Source of the DNA: Kluyvera genomosp. 1
GTDB taxonomy: Bacteria > Pseudomonadota > Gammaproteobacteria > Enterobacterales > Enterobacteriaceae
NCBI RefSeq assembly: GCF_001266615.1
Contig: NZ_LGHZ01000011.1
Coordinates: 124,001-188,000 of the forward strand
DNA: 64,000 nucleotides
Reading direction: 5' to 3'
This document shows positions 37,140 through 45,826 of the stretch, one piece after another (within the stretch, counting starts at the first letter, position 1; every line of letters begins with the position of its first letter). The notes below the pieces were generated by a model. That model worked only from the letters and a program-made list of their open reading frames with translations, searched no databases and was not told the origin of the DNA. Made by a program: the position numbers and the translations under genes.

Positions 37140-38492
37140 ATGACCAAACATTACGACTACATCGCCATCGGCGGCGGCAGCGGCGGTATCGCCTCAATCA
37201 ACCGTGCAGCCATGTATGGCCAGAAATGCGCATTGATTGAAGCCAAAGACCTGGGCGGCACCTGCGTCAATGTGGGTTGCGTACCGAAGAAAGTGATGTG
37301 GCATGCCGCGCAAATTCGCGAAGCTATCCACCTGTATGGCCCGGATTACGGTTTTGACGCCACCATCAATAACTTCGATTGGGACCGTCTGATCGCCAGC
37401 CGTACCGCTTATATCGACCGTATTCATACCTCCTACGACAACGTACTGGGTAAGAACAAGGTCGACGTGATTAAAGGCTTTGCGCGCTTTGTCGATGCAA
37501 AAACCATTGAAGTCAACGGTGAAACGATCACTGCCGATCACATTCTGATCGCCACCGGCGGCCGTCCTAGCCACCCGAATATTCCGGGCGTCGAGTTGGG
37601 TATCGACTCCAACGGTTTCTTCGAACTGCCGGCGCTGCCAAAACGCGTTGCGGTGGTCGGGGCTGGCTACATTGCCGTTGAACTGGCCGGTGTGATTAAT
37701 GGCCTGGGTGCGGAAACTCATCTGTTCGTGCGTAAACACGCACCGCTGCGTACTTTTGATCCGCTGATCGTCGAGACGCTGGTGGAAGTGATGAACGCTG
37801 AAGGCCCGCAGCTGCACACCAATGCCATTCCAAAAGCCGTGGTGAAGAATGCCGATGGCAGCATGACTCTGGAGCTGGAAGATGGCCGCAGCCAGACCGT
37901 GGATTGCCTGATCTGGGCAATTGGCCGCGAACCGGCAACGGATGATTTCAATCTGGCGGCAACGGGCGTGAAAACCAATGACAAAGGCTACATCGTCGTT
38001 GATAAGTTCCAGAACACTAACGTGTCCGGAATTTATGCGGTGGGGGATAACACCGGCGCGGTTGAACTGACGCCAGTCGCGGTAGCCGCAGGCCGCCGTC
38101 TGTCCGAACGCCTGTTTAACAACAAGCCGGATGAACACCTGGACTACAGCAATATTCCGACCGTAGTCTTCAGCCACCCGCCAATCGGTACCGTCGGTTT
38201 AACCGAGCCGCAGGCGCGTGAACAGTACGGTGATGATGCCGTGAAGGTGTATAAATCCTCCTTCACCGCCATGTATACCGCCGTGACCTCACACCGCCAG
38301 CCGTGCCGTATGAAACTGGTTTGCGTCGGCCCGGAAGAGAAGATTGTCGGCATTCACGGTATCGGCTTCGGGATGGATGAAATGCTGCAGGGCTTCGCCG
38401 TGGCGCTGAAAATGGACGCGACCAAGAAAGACTTCGACAACACCGTGGCAATTCACCCAACGGCGGCAGAAGAGTTCGTGACCATGCGTTAA
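37140..38492 (+). CDS. gor: glutathione-disulfide reductase Gor
   Basis: FAD-dependent homodimer that reduces oxidised glutathione with NADPH. The 450 residues equal the E. coli length. The redox-active Cys42-x4-Cys47 pair ([13 protein letters not shown]), the FAD motif GGGSGG, the NADP motif [11 protein letters not shown] and the C-terminal HPTAAEE with the active-site base are all present. GGAG lies before the ATG. A strong terminator follows. Confidence 0.97.
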   Translation: MTKHYDYIAIGGGSGGIASINRAAMYGQKCALIEAKDLGGTCVNVGCVPKKVMWHAAQIREAIHLYGPDYGFDATINNFDWDRLIASRTAYIDRIHTSYDNVLGKNKVDVIKGFARFVDAKTIEVNGETITADHILIATGGRPSHPNIPGVELGIDSNGFFELPALPKRVAVVGAGYIAVELAGVINGLGAETHLFVRKHAPLRTFDPLIVETLVEVMNAEGPQLHTNAIPKAVVKNADGSMTLELEDGRSQTVDCLIWAIGREPATDDFNLAATGVKTNDKGYIVVDKFQNTNVSGIYAVGDNTGAVELTPVAVAAGRRLSERLFNNKPDEHLDYSNIPTVVFSHPPIGTVGLTEPQAREQYGDDAVKVYKSSFTAMYTAVTSHRQPCRMKLVCVGPEEKIVGIHGIGFGMDEMLQGFAVALKMDATKKDFDNTVAIHPTAAEEFVTMR

Positions 38493-38512
38493 GTTAGTGC
38501 ACCGGGAAAGAC

Positions 38513-38543
38513 AAAAAGCCAGACAGCAGTCTGGCTTTTTTTA
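38513..38543 (+). terminator. gor terminator
   Basis: AAAAAGCCAGAC-AGCA-GTCTGGCTTTTT with additional T residues; a classical intrinsic terminator, also usable by the convergent mipA-like gene. Confidence 0.9.
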
Positions 38544-38569
38544 TCTCGAGAGTCTGGCGGCAGGCACCA

Positions 38570-39310
38570 TCAGAAGCGCCAGCTCACGCCGGTCAGCAGG
38601 GTAAAACTGTCATCCCGGTCGACCATTGGGCTGTTTTTGACTTCATCTGGCAGCACGCTGTACGAAGCATTCGCCAGCAGCACCAGATTGCGGGTAAGCG
38701 GGTATTTGAGCGTTAATCCGACGTACGGCATCCAGCTGCTACCCGGCGACCAGTGGGCCAGACCGCTGCGCTGGGACTCCGCGCCGGACACACCGTAGTA
38801 GTAACGGTTAAAGCTCGCGTCGTAGTAATAAACGCCCAGCGCCGGAGTTATCGATAATTTGCCAACGGGCAGCACGCGGAAATAGGAGATTTCGCCAACC
38901 CAACCGTTACTGTTATCCAGAATATCCGCGGCAGCCGACAGTTTCAGGCTGCCCCAGCGTTCATGGTGATACCATGCAGCGCCGGCCATCGCCGTGCTGT
39001 CACGTTTGTCCAACCACTTCATCGCACGATCATCGTTATCGGACGGATCAAAGGTCAGCGGCATCCACGATGCGGTCAGGCTGACTTCATCACGTTTATC
39101 TTTAAATAACGCATAGCCCAGTGTGGTTTGGCGAATATAAAATGAATCGCTTTCATAATTCCCGATAGGCACTACATGTGTATTTTTATTATATCCGCGA
39201 TAGGCTGACTCGTTATATATTACCGCCGCCCCGAGAGATAATTCATTTGCCGCGGCATTACCGATAAAAGACAGCGCCAGAAGCAGCGTGGCATTACGCT
39301 TAATTGACAT
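38570..39310 (-). CDS. MipA/OmpV-family outer-membrane protein
   Basis: A 246-residue outer-membrane beta-barrel protein with signal peptide to about residue 21 (NAAA) and C-terminal Phe (SWRF), the usual outer-membrane insertion signal. The family is named after MipA, which scaffolds MltA and PBP1B, and OmpV, a porin-like protein. It is paired with a divergent LysR regulator and is not at this place in E. coli K-12. Whether it is a scaffold or a porin cannot be told. Confidence 0.88.
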   Translation of the reverse strand: MSIKRNATLLLALSFIGNAAANELSLGAAVIYNESAYRGYNKNTHVVPIGNYESDSFYIRQTTLGYALFKDKRDEVSLTASWMPLTFDPSDNDDRAMKWLDKRDSTAMAGAAWYHHERWGSLKLSAAADILDNSNGWVGEISYFRVLPVGKLSITPALGVYYYDASFNRYYYGVSGAESQRSGLAHWSPGSSWMPYVGLTLKYPLTRNLVLLANASYSVLPDEVKNSPMVDRDDSFTLLTGVSWRF

Positions 39311-39428
39311 TCCTGTTGTTCCAACCTAATATCATACCCTAATACCAAATATGATAATGTTCGTATTTATATTGCTGCAATCTCAATATTTATATAACAC
39401 TATATTGTTTTATATATAGAGCCAAACG

Positions 39429-40367
39429 ATGAAAAAACTCCAGATTAAGCCGCAGGAATTAAAAATAATCGCGGTCATTGCAGCCAGCGAAAACATCAGC
39501 CACGCGGCCGCTATTCTTGGCATGGCGCAGGCCAATGTGAGCAAGTATCTCTCTGATGTTGAATCAAAAATTGGATTGAGAATTTTTGAACGCAGCTCCC
39601 GAAATCTCTCACTGACGCGCTTTGGCGAATCGCTTCTGCCCTACGTAAACGATCTCCTGGAAAAAGAAAACCAGCTCAATAATTTCATTGATGACTATAA
39701 GCATGAGAAAAATGGCCGCGTCACTATTTACTCACCGACGATGATCAATGCTTATTTAGCACGCAACGTTGTCAATACCATAAAAGACATCGGAAACATT
39801 AGTCTCTATTTAAAAACATTTAACCTCGAACCTAAATCTTTTTACGAGGGTTCTGATTTCCCCGATGATTGCGACATTTTAATTTCCTGCGTGCAGCCTA
39901 AGAATGAATCGCTGGTTGCCAGCTTCATCACTAAATATGCCGTTAGCGCTTTTGCCAGTACCGCATATCTGGCCAAGCACCCGATCCATTTACCGGAAGA
40001 GCTGGAACACCATTCATGCATCCTGCAGGATTCCATGCTGGTCGATAACGCTAACATCTGGCGCTTTAGCCTCGCGGGAAGTGAAGAAGTCCGCGATTTC
40101 CGCGTCACCGGCAACTACATTTGCGACAATAATCAATCCGCCCTTGAGCTGGCACGCAACGGTCTGGGCATTGTCTTTGCGCCGAAAAACAGCGTACAGG
40201 CCGACATTCAAGCCGGCGTCCTGGCCCCCTGCTTTGCCGAGCAATATGAGTGGTGGCTCGATCTGGTGGCCATTTACCGCAAACGCGAATATCAGCCGTG
40301 GCGCGTGCAGTTTATTCTCGATGCGGTGCTGGAAGAGATCCGCCGCCAGGTGGCACAACCTCGCTAG
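39429..40367 (+). CDS. LysR-family regulator, divergent from the MipA/OmpV gene
   Basis: A 312-residue LysR-type regulator with N-terminal HTH (ENISHAAAILGMAQANVSKYL) and a substrate-binding domain. The 118-bp AT-rich region shared with the mipA-like gene contains TATCAT and ATGATA in inverted orientation (39330-39356), a possible site. Likely target: the outer-membrane protein gene. Its C-terminus is convergent with the TonB receptor. Confidence 0.87.
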   Translation: MKKLQIKPQELKIIAVIAASENISHAAAILGMAQANVSKYLSDVESKIGLRIFERSSRNLSLTRFGESLLPYVNDLLEKENQLNNFIDDYKHEKNGRVTIYSPTMINAYLARNVVNTIKDIGNISLYLKTFNLEPKSFYEGSDFPDDCDILISCVQPKNESLVASFITKYAVSAFASTAYLAKHPIHLPEELEHHSCILQDSMLVDNANIWRFSLAGSEEVRDFRVTGNYICDNNQSALELARNGLGIVFAPKNSVQADIQAGVLAPCFAEQYEWWLDLVAIYRKREYQPWRVQFILDAVLEEIRRQVAQPR

Positions 40368-40373
40368 CGGCGT

Positions 40374-40398
40374 GCCCCGGCAAAACCGGGGCGTAGTT
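40374..40398 (+). terminator. terminator between LysR gene and TonB receptor
   Basis: GCCCCGG-CAAAA-CCGGGGC, a perfect 7-bp GC stem followed by GTAGTTTT on the plus strand, between convergent genes. Confidence 0.7.
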
Positions 40399-42537
40399 TT
40401 AGAACGAATAGTTCATGCTCACCGAGACATTGCGCGGCTCGCCGTAGACGGCCGAATCATCCAGGTAGGAGTAATATTCGCGGTCAAACAGGTTGTTGAC
40501 GTTCGCCTGCACCGCCAGCTGTTTGGTAACCTGATACTGCGCAAACAGGCTCACCAGCGGGTAACTGCCCTGGCGCAGACGCTGTGTTTCGCCGTCCGGT
40601 CCGGTCACATCTTTGTAGACGCCGTTTTGCCAGTTGGCACCGCCGCCAAGGGTCAGCGCTGGCATCACCGGCACACGGTAGCGGGTGAACAGTTTAAGGT
40701 GCGTCTGTGGGGCAAAGCTGTTGTAGCGGCCATCGTTGTCCGTGGCAACATAGCGCGTGGCGCTGAAGGTCAGCTGCAGGTTATCGGTTACCGCGCCGTT
40801 GACTTCAAACTCGGCCCCTTTACTCACCGCTCCGCTGGTTGCCCGGTACGCCTGCTCGCTACCGCCATTCACAAACTCGCCGCTCACTTCTTCAGCCACA
40901 TTCTCCTGCTCAATGCGGAACACCGCAAAGTTAGTGGTCAGTCGTCCGTCCATCCAGTCCGCTTTCAGGCCAGTTTCATAGTTTTTGCCAGTTATTGGCG
41001 ATAACCATGTGCCGCTAGCAGTACGTTTGGTCTGCGGCGAGAAGATGGAAGTGTAGCTGGCGTAGGCCGACAGGCTTTCGGTCAGATCGTAAACCAGGCC
41101 CCCGTATGGCGTGATGTTGTATTTACGCATGTCGCCGCTGCTGCCGTCAGTGCTGTACTGGGTATAGCGTGCGCCAATAATCAACGATAACGGATCAGCC
41201 AACGACAGGCGCGCCGCGGTATAGGCCGATTTCTGCCGCACAATATCATTGGCGTTCTGATACCAGTCACCCCACGTTGGCTGCGCGACGCTGCCGTTCC
41301 AGTTGTTGTCGAAAATGCCAATCTGGCTGGCATCCATCGGCCCATCCTGGCTCTCTGTGGCGTTATGCTGGCGGCTGTAGCTGGCCCCTGCCATCAGCTG
41401 ATGCTGACGCCCCAGCAGCTTGAACGGCCCGCTGGCATAGGTATCGAAAGAGTCGACGGTGCGTTTGCCTTTGTCTTTACTCCCCCAGCCGGTTGCGCCG
41501 TCACCGGTTTCCGCATCCGGATTCCCCATCACGTACAGCAACGTGTCGTTGAAGGTCTGTTCGCCGTGGGTGCCGTTAAAGCGGTAAGTCCAGCCGTTAT
41601 CCCAATCATGAGTCAGGTCGACAAACACCTTACGCGATTCAACCTGGTAGCGAGTCCAGTCGGCTGCCGAGTTGGTGCTACGGTCGTAGTGGGTGCGCGT
41701 GCCGTTGCTGTAGAGGCTTGGCAGACCGCCCCAGGTCGGGTTACCGGTATTGGTTTTTTGGTAGTCCCAGCCCAGCGATACGGTCGTGTGGTCGGTCAGG
41801 TCGGCATCAACCACACCGTAGAGGAATTTCTTGGTTTTATGGTAGCGGTCGAGCCAGCTGTCCTGATCCTGGTAGCCTGTCACAATGCGCCCGCGCAGGC
41901 TGCCATCGGAATTCAGCGGCGTAGCCACATCGGCCACGTAGCGCTGGGTATTCCAGCTCCCATAGCTGGCGCTGATATTACCGGTTGCGGTTTTACTGTC
42001 CGCGCGTTTGCGCACCATATTCACCGTGGCACCGGGGTCCCCCGCGCCGGTCATCAGGCCATTGGCGCCGCGCACTATCTCAATACGGTCGTAGATCGCG
42101 GTATCTTCGGCGGCGTCACCGTAGTTCCACGCATCGCCTATTGAAGTCGGAATATCGTCATAGGAAAAGTTAGTAATCTCAAAACCGCGCGAGTAGTAGT
42201 AAGAACGCTCGGAGTCTATCTGCTGCGATGAAATACCGGTGGCGTTGGTGAGCACCTGATCCACCGTTTGCAGGTTTTGATCCTGCATACGCTGCTGTGT
42301 AACTACGCTGACAGATTGCGGGATATCACGCGGCGCCAAATTCATTTTGGTACCCGCACGAGTGGTTTTCACCGCGTAATCCTGCTGTTCATCCGCAGCA
42401 CTTTCCGTGCTGCCGTAAACCACCATATCCTGACTTTTTTCTTCCGCATGTGCCTGCTGAATGAAGCCGTGTATCGCCAGCGCCAGGAGTGAAACCGTCA
42501 GCGGTTTTCCGCTAATTTCCCTGCCATAAAAATGCAT
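40399..42537 (-). CDS. FhuE-like TonB-dependent siderophore receptor
   Basis: A 712-residue outer-membrane receptor resembling E. coli FhuE (coprogen, rhodotorulic acid and ferrioxamine uptake) along its length. Signal peptide to about residue 31 (QAHA), TonB box DMVVYGS near residue 37, plug domain (RDIPQSVSVVTQQRM, EIVRGANGLMTG), then the 22-strand barrel ending NYSF. Two possible starts lie four and five codons upstream; the ATG at 42537 has GGGA seven nucleotides before it. It is probably a hydroxamate-siderophore receptor; the ligand needs testing. A Fur-box-like sequence upstream predicts iron repression. It is divergent from the yncE-like gene. Confidence 0.9.
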   Translation of the reverse strand: MHFYGREISGKPLTVSLLALAIHGFIQQAHAEEKSQDMVVYGSTESAADEQQDYAVKTTRAGTKMNLAPRDIPQSVSVVTQQRMQDQNLQTVDQVLTNATGISSQQIDSERSYYYSRGFEITNFSYDDIPTSIGDAWNYGDAAEDTAIYDRIEIVRGANGLMTGAGDPGATVNMVRKRADSKTATGNISASYGSWNTQRYVADVATPLNSDGSLRGRIVTGYQDQDSWLDRYHKTKKFLYGVVDADLTDHTTVSLGWDYQKTNTGNPTWGGLPSLYSNGTRTHYDRSTNSAADWTRYQVESRKVFVDLTHDWDNGWTYRFNGTHGEQTFNDTLLYVMGNPDAETGDGATGWGSKDKGKRTVDSFDTYASGPFKLLGRQHQLMAGASYSRQHNATESQDGPMDASQIGIFDNNWNGSVAQPTWGDWYQNANDIVRQKSAYTAARLSLADPLSLIIGARYTQYSTDGSSGDMRKYNITPYGGLVYDLTESLSAYASYTSIFSPQTKRTASGTWLSPITGKNYETGLKADWMDGRLTTNFAVFRIEQENVAEEVSGEFVNGGSEQAYRATSGAVSKGAEFEVNGAVTDNLQLTFSATRYVATDNDGRYNSFAPQTHLKLFTRYRVPVMPALTLGGGANWQNGVYKDVTGPDGETQRLRQGSYPLVSLFAQYQVTKQLAVQANVNNLFDREYYSYLDDSAVYGEPRNVSVSMNYSF

Positions 42538-42660
42538 AAGTATTCCCATCAAATCTTGTTGTTGTGAGTGAAGCCCTTCCGCCCGCAGCGCCAGGAGATG
42601 ACCTGCTTTTCCGTAAGCGATTGACCTGCATAAGAAGCGATATCGGCAACAAATGAGAAC

Positions 42661-42679
42661 GCTAATGATAATTACTCGC
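42661..42679. promoter_or_regulatory. candidate Fur box, receptor side
   Basis: GCTAATGATAATTACTCGC matches 14 of 19 positions of the Fur consensus, including the core TAATGATAAT. It lies about 124 bp upstream of the receptor ATG. Confidence 0.6.
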
Positions 42680-42855
42680 TTTAAATATCACAGGCGGTTT
42701 TGTCAGTTAAATGTAAGTAAATATATACGTGTTCTATATCAGTATGTTGCTGATATTTTGCACGCTTAGGTTGGCAGAATAACGCCACGCTGAGCGTGCA
42801 AGAGAGGCGTGACCTCCCGGTACTACGCAATTGGGGGGTTTGCGCGACACTTATA

Positions 42856-42874
42856 AATAATTATTATTCTCATT
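42856..42874. promoter_or_regulatory. candidate Fur box, yncE side
   Basis: TAATTAT-T-ATTCTCA (42858-42872) matches 11 of 14 positions of the 7-1-7 Fur model, in AT-rich DNA about 70 bp upstream of the yncE-like start. Confidence 0.5.
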
Positions 42875-42942
42875 CTTATTAAAATACTCCCGCCGCGGCT
42901 TTGCCTCACTCGGGAATCGCTTATCCACAGATGGAGTTTCGA

Positions 42943-44034
42943 ATGGTATCGTTATTCAGCCCGCGTAAAACGGCCCTGTCCGCCGCACTTATTGCCGCTT
43001 TTACCCTGACCGCACTGCCTGCTGCTGCTGAAAATGCGCAGCCTGCCGAAAGCGCCGCTGCGCTGAAGACGGCATCCTCCGTGACTCAACGTGAACTGGG
43101 CGATGGCCTGTATGAGATGGCCTACCTGTCCGCCGAAAACGCGCTGTTTGTAGCAAGCGCGCAGAGCTTTAAAGATGTGAACGGCGGCGTGATTTATCGT
43201 CTCGACCCCGCGACCCTTGCCACGAAAGGCACCACCCACACCGATCTGAAAAACTTCGGTATGGCCGTCGATGACAATGGCAAAGTGTTCTACACCACCA
43301 ACTCACTGGACGGCACGGTGTCGAGAGTCGATGCCAAAAGCGGCAAAGTACTGCAGCGTTTGGTGTTAGATGGCAAAAAAGACAAAGACGGTGACCCAAC
43401 GGGCGCGCGTGAAGTGCTGTTCCACGATGGGCTGCTGTTTATCGGCCGCGTAGCGGAACCTGGCTTCATCACCATCGTTGATGCCAACACCATGACCCTG
43501 AAAGGGCGTATTGATAACGCAGGTAAATGGGTTACCGGCATTATCTACTCTCCGCTGACAAAACGTATTTACGCCACTAACGGCGCAGGCGAAGTGCTGG
43601 TGATTAACCCACAGAGCTACAAGATTGAGCAGCGCTGGACGCCGGGTGATGGTAAAGAGTACCTGCTGCTGAATATGGCGGAAGACCCGAAAACCGGCCG
43701 CCTGTTTGTTACCGATGATTCCAAAGCCAAAACCACGCTGGTGTTTGATGAGCACACCGGTAAGGTGATTAAGCGTATTGCCGGCGATGCGTTAGCCATT
43801 AAGTTCGACGATAAACGTAATGAGATTTTCATCAGCCAGCGTGAATCGAAGAAAGTGCTGCGTCTGGATGCCACCAGCTACGCCGTGAAGCAGAGCTGGG
43901 ATTTCACCAGCCGTCCGAATAGCCTGCTGCTGTCTGATGATGGCAAAACGCTATTCGTCACGCTCAAAACGGACTTCAACAAAGATTACTCAACCAAAGG
44001 CCTGGACAGCATCGCGCGTATTAAGCTGGATTAA
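42943..44034 (+). CDS. YncE-family periplasmic beta-propeller protein
   Basis: A 363-residue secreted protein of the YncE family, a seven-bladed propeller that binds DNA in vitro in E. coli and is induced by iron limitation. The signal peptide ends near residue 28 (AAA). Blade repeats are seen as VVDA/VDAKSGK and ATNGAGEVLVINP units. The ORF begins at a TTG much earlier, but GGAG six nucleotides before the ATG at 42943 and the signal peptide support this start. Divergent pairing with a TonB receptor mirrors yncD-yncE in E. coli, so a role in iron or cofactor acquisition is likely; the function is unknown. Confidence 0.86.
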   Translation: MVSLFSPRKTALSAALIAAFTLTALPAAAENAQPAESAAALKTASSVTQRELGDGLYEMAYLSAENALFVASAQSFKDVNGGVIYRLDPATLATKGTTHTDLKNFGMAVDDNGKVFYTTNSLDGTVSRVDAKSGKVLQRLVLDGKKDKDGDPTGAREVLFHDGLLFIGRVAEPGFITIVDANTMTLKGRIDNAGKWVTGIIYSPLTKRIYATNGAGEVLVINPQSYKIEQRWTPGDGKEYLLLNMAEDPKTGRLFVTDDSKAKTTLVFDEHTGKVIKRIAGDALAIKFDDKRNEIFISQRESKKVLRLDATSYAVKQSWDFTSRPNSLLLSDDGKTLFVTLKTDFNKDYSTKGLDSIARIKLD

Positions 44035-44444
44035 TTTGCACCATTGCCATTAAGCCACACACCGTGTCGGGGCGTGCCCAAGGGCCCGTTCCGACACTAT
44101 ATGTCGCCAGTCGCATAGGCACAGCGCTTTCGAACACCTTTGGGCAGTCAATAAAATACCCCGACTGTTCTGCTAATATTCCCCCACAGCACGCTATTCA
44201 TTTGCTCTCGAATATCCACGCTAATATTAATCACTTACTCATCATTGATTATCGAAATAACCCATAATAGGCAGCGACTATCTACCTTATTATTTACGCG
44301 CTGTCGTTGCCGCACCTTTATATAAACCATGGTATTTTGTATACGCGGGCATTTAAGCTCCCGGTAGATGCAATGCCAATAGCGCCATATCACGTTACTT
44401 CCATTACATCAGATATTTTCAGACTCCTTATCGATAAGTAAACC
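44035..44444. other. intergenic region between yncE-like and hycA-like genes
   Basis: 410 bp. It holds a hairpin after the yncE-like gene (44064-44097) and otherwise no supported gene; a 67-codon frame in it has no ribosome site and no recognisable product. The second half is AT-rich and probably carries the promoter of the next gene pair. Confidence 0.5.
44064..44097 (+). terminator. stem-loop after the yncE-like gene
   Basis: GTGTCGG pairs with CCGACAC, with an inner GCCC/GGGC stem; no long T-tract follows. Probable terminator about 30 nt after the stop codon. Confidence 0.5.
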
Positions 44445-44864
44445 ATGATGAACAGTGCTATTTCCCTGGAAGACAAATCCATCCTCATCTTCAATCATAA
44501 AAACAAAATGGATAAATACTGGAACACGTACTCCATGGAGTTGATTACCCAGATTACCGCCACTGAACGCCTCTACAACCACCAGATCCAGCCAAGCGAA
44601 AAAGGGCGACTTACCGTCAATCTGTTTGGCTGTGTGAATATCAATATCGTCCGCTCGCAGGCCTTTGGTGAAGTCAAAATCGATTTCCAGATTGAGTCTG
44701 AAGAGCTAAGCGGCCTTGTCCTTCCCCCTGCTTGCATTGATGGGCAGGGTCAACTTGACCACGCCATCTCAGTGAATGACAAAGCGGGCGTGTTTGCCCA
44801 CTATCTGCAACGTCTTCAAATTATCTACGACACCATCCTGGCGCTGTCGCAGGATAAGGCTTAA
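44445..44864 (+). CDS. HycA-like small regulatory protein (uncertain)
   Basis: A 139-residue soluble protein without a signal peptide or membrane helix. By eye it resembles HycA, the repressor of formate hydrogenlyase expression in E. coli: a WNTYSMELITQI segment like HycA's N-terminal helix, and GVFAHYLQRLQIIYDTI like its C-terminal EHYLEKIAGVYDSLY. The likeness is weak and comes from memory, so the call needs a profile search. It sits 2 nt before the bestrophin gene, so the two are almost certainly translated from one message. No ribosome binding site is obvious, and either ATG at 44445 or 44448 could start. No hyc or hyp gene is nearby. Confidence 0.5.
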   Translation: MMNSAISLEDKSILIFNHKNKMDKYWNTYSMELITQITATERLYNHQIQPSEKGRLTVNLFGCVNINIVRSQAFGEVKIDFQIESEELSGLVLPPACIDGQGQLDHAISVNDKAGVFAHYLQRLQIIYDTILALSQDKA

Positions 44865-44866
44865 AC

Positions 44867-45754
44867 ATGATAGTCAGGCCGGAGCAAACCTGGTTTAGAA
44901 AGCTGTTCTCATGGCGCGGGTCGATCATGAGAAAAATATCGCCGCAGCTGTGCTTTTTTATCCTGCTCAATATTGTCTATCTCTTTACGCTGCCGCTATT
45001 ACATCTCCACGGGATTATCGCCAAAGAGAGTTCGTTCTATTTCATCGGTATTTCTATTTCCATCTCGGTGTTTCTAGGCTTTCGCAATAATACCGCGTGG
45101 CTGCGCTTTTGGGAGGCCCGCAAGCTGTGGGGCGATCTGCTAATCGTTAACCGCTCACTAATGCGGGAAATCGTGAATACCACCCAAACCACTCAGCAGG
45201 AGAAAAAGGTGGTGCTGGATTTGATGGTGACCTACTGCGAGACGCTCAAAGCGAAGCTACGCCACGGGCCGGTTCCGGTGTGCCGAGCGCTGGATTATCA
45301 GCACCTGACCACGCCGTGTAACGCCCTGCTGCAGAGTATTGGTCAGTGGCTTTACCAGCATCGTCCAAATGAGTTTGTTTATCGTAACTTCAATACCTAC
45401 CTGAATCAGATAAGCACGATTCAGGGCGGCTGTGAGCGCATCAGCAATACGCCGATTCCCTATGCTTATTCGCTGCTGCTGCACCGCACCGTCGGTATTT
45501 TTTGCGCGGTCTATCCGCTGCTCTTGATTCATGACTTTGGCTTTCTAACGCTGCTGTTCTCAATTTTCACTACCTATGCCCTGCTGGCGCTGGATGCCAT
45601 CGCCACCGAACTGGAAGATCCATTCGGTACGGAAGATAACGATCTGCCGTTAAACGCCATCTGCAACGCGATAGAGATCGATCTGCGGGAGATGCTGAAA
45701 GAGAGCATGGTGCCAATGAAAATAAAACCTGACGCCCATTACCGTCTGCTTTAA
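44867..45754 (+). CDS. bestrophin-family ion channel (YneE-like)
   Basis: A 295-residue membrane protein of the bestrophin/YneE family. Bacterial bestrophins form pentameric ion channels; the Klebsiella protein is cation-selective while animal ones are chloride channels. Seen: the N-terminal MIVRPEQTWFRKLFSWRGS, a first hydrophobic pair (ISISVFLGFRNNTAWLRFWEARKLWG is the conserved pore-neck region), and the C-terminal DPFGTEDNDLP acidic motif, like the family's calcium-clasp region. It is the second gene of a pair with the HycA-like protein. Its physiological role here is unknown. Confidence 0.92.
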   Translation: MIVRPEQTWFRKLFSWRGSIMRKISPQLCFFILLNIVYLFTLPLLHLHGIIAKESSFYFIGISISISVFLGFRNNTAWLRFWEARKLWGDLLIVNRSLMREIVNTTQTTQQEKKVVLDLMVTYCETLKAKLRHGPVPVCRALDYQHLTTPCNALLQSIGQWLYQHRPNEFVYRNFNTYLNQISTIQGGCERISNTPIPYAYSLLLHRTVGIFCAVYPLLLIHDFGFLTLLFSIFTTYALLALDAIATELEDPFGTEDNDLPLNAICNAIEIDLREMLKESMVPMKIKPDAHYRLL

Positions 45755-45826
45755 TCCGAATTGCGCTACGTGAGAGGCGATGAGGTACGGGGGTGTACTC
45801 AGCAAATTTTACGTAGCGCAGCTGAG

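Larger units (their letters stand above)
42538..42942. other. divergent promoter region of receptor and yncE-like genes
   Basis: 405 bp with two candidate Fur boxes near its two ends and a CACGCT-G-AGCGTG inverted repeat (42786-42798) in the middle. The rest shows no gene. Confidence 0.55.

Noticed and set aside
37194-38177. A 327-codon frame on the minus strand
   Set aside because: Antisense shadow of gor, which has all catalytic residues.
42943-44034. Frameshifted or longer yncE-like protein starting at TTG 42901
   Set aside because: The region 42901-42942 has no ribosome binding site for TTG, whereas GGAG lies before ATG 42943 and a signal peptide starts there.
44064-44267. A 67-codon frame after the yncE-like gene
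   Set aside because: Its start overlaps the hairpin after that gene, there is no ribosome binding site and the product has no recognisable feature.
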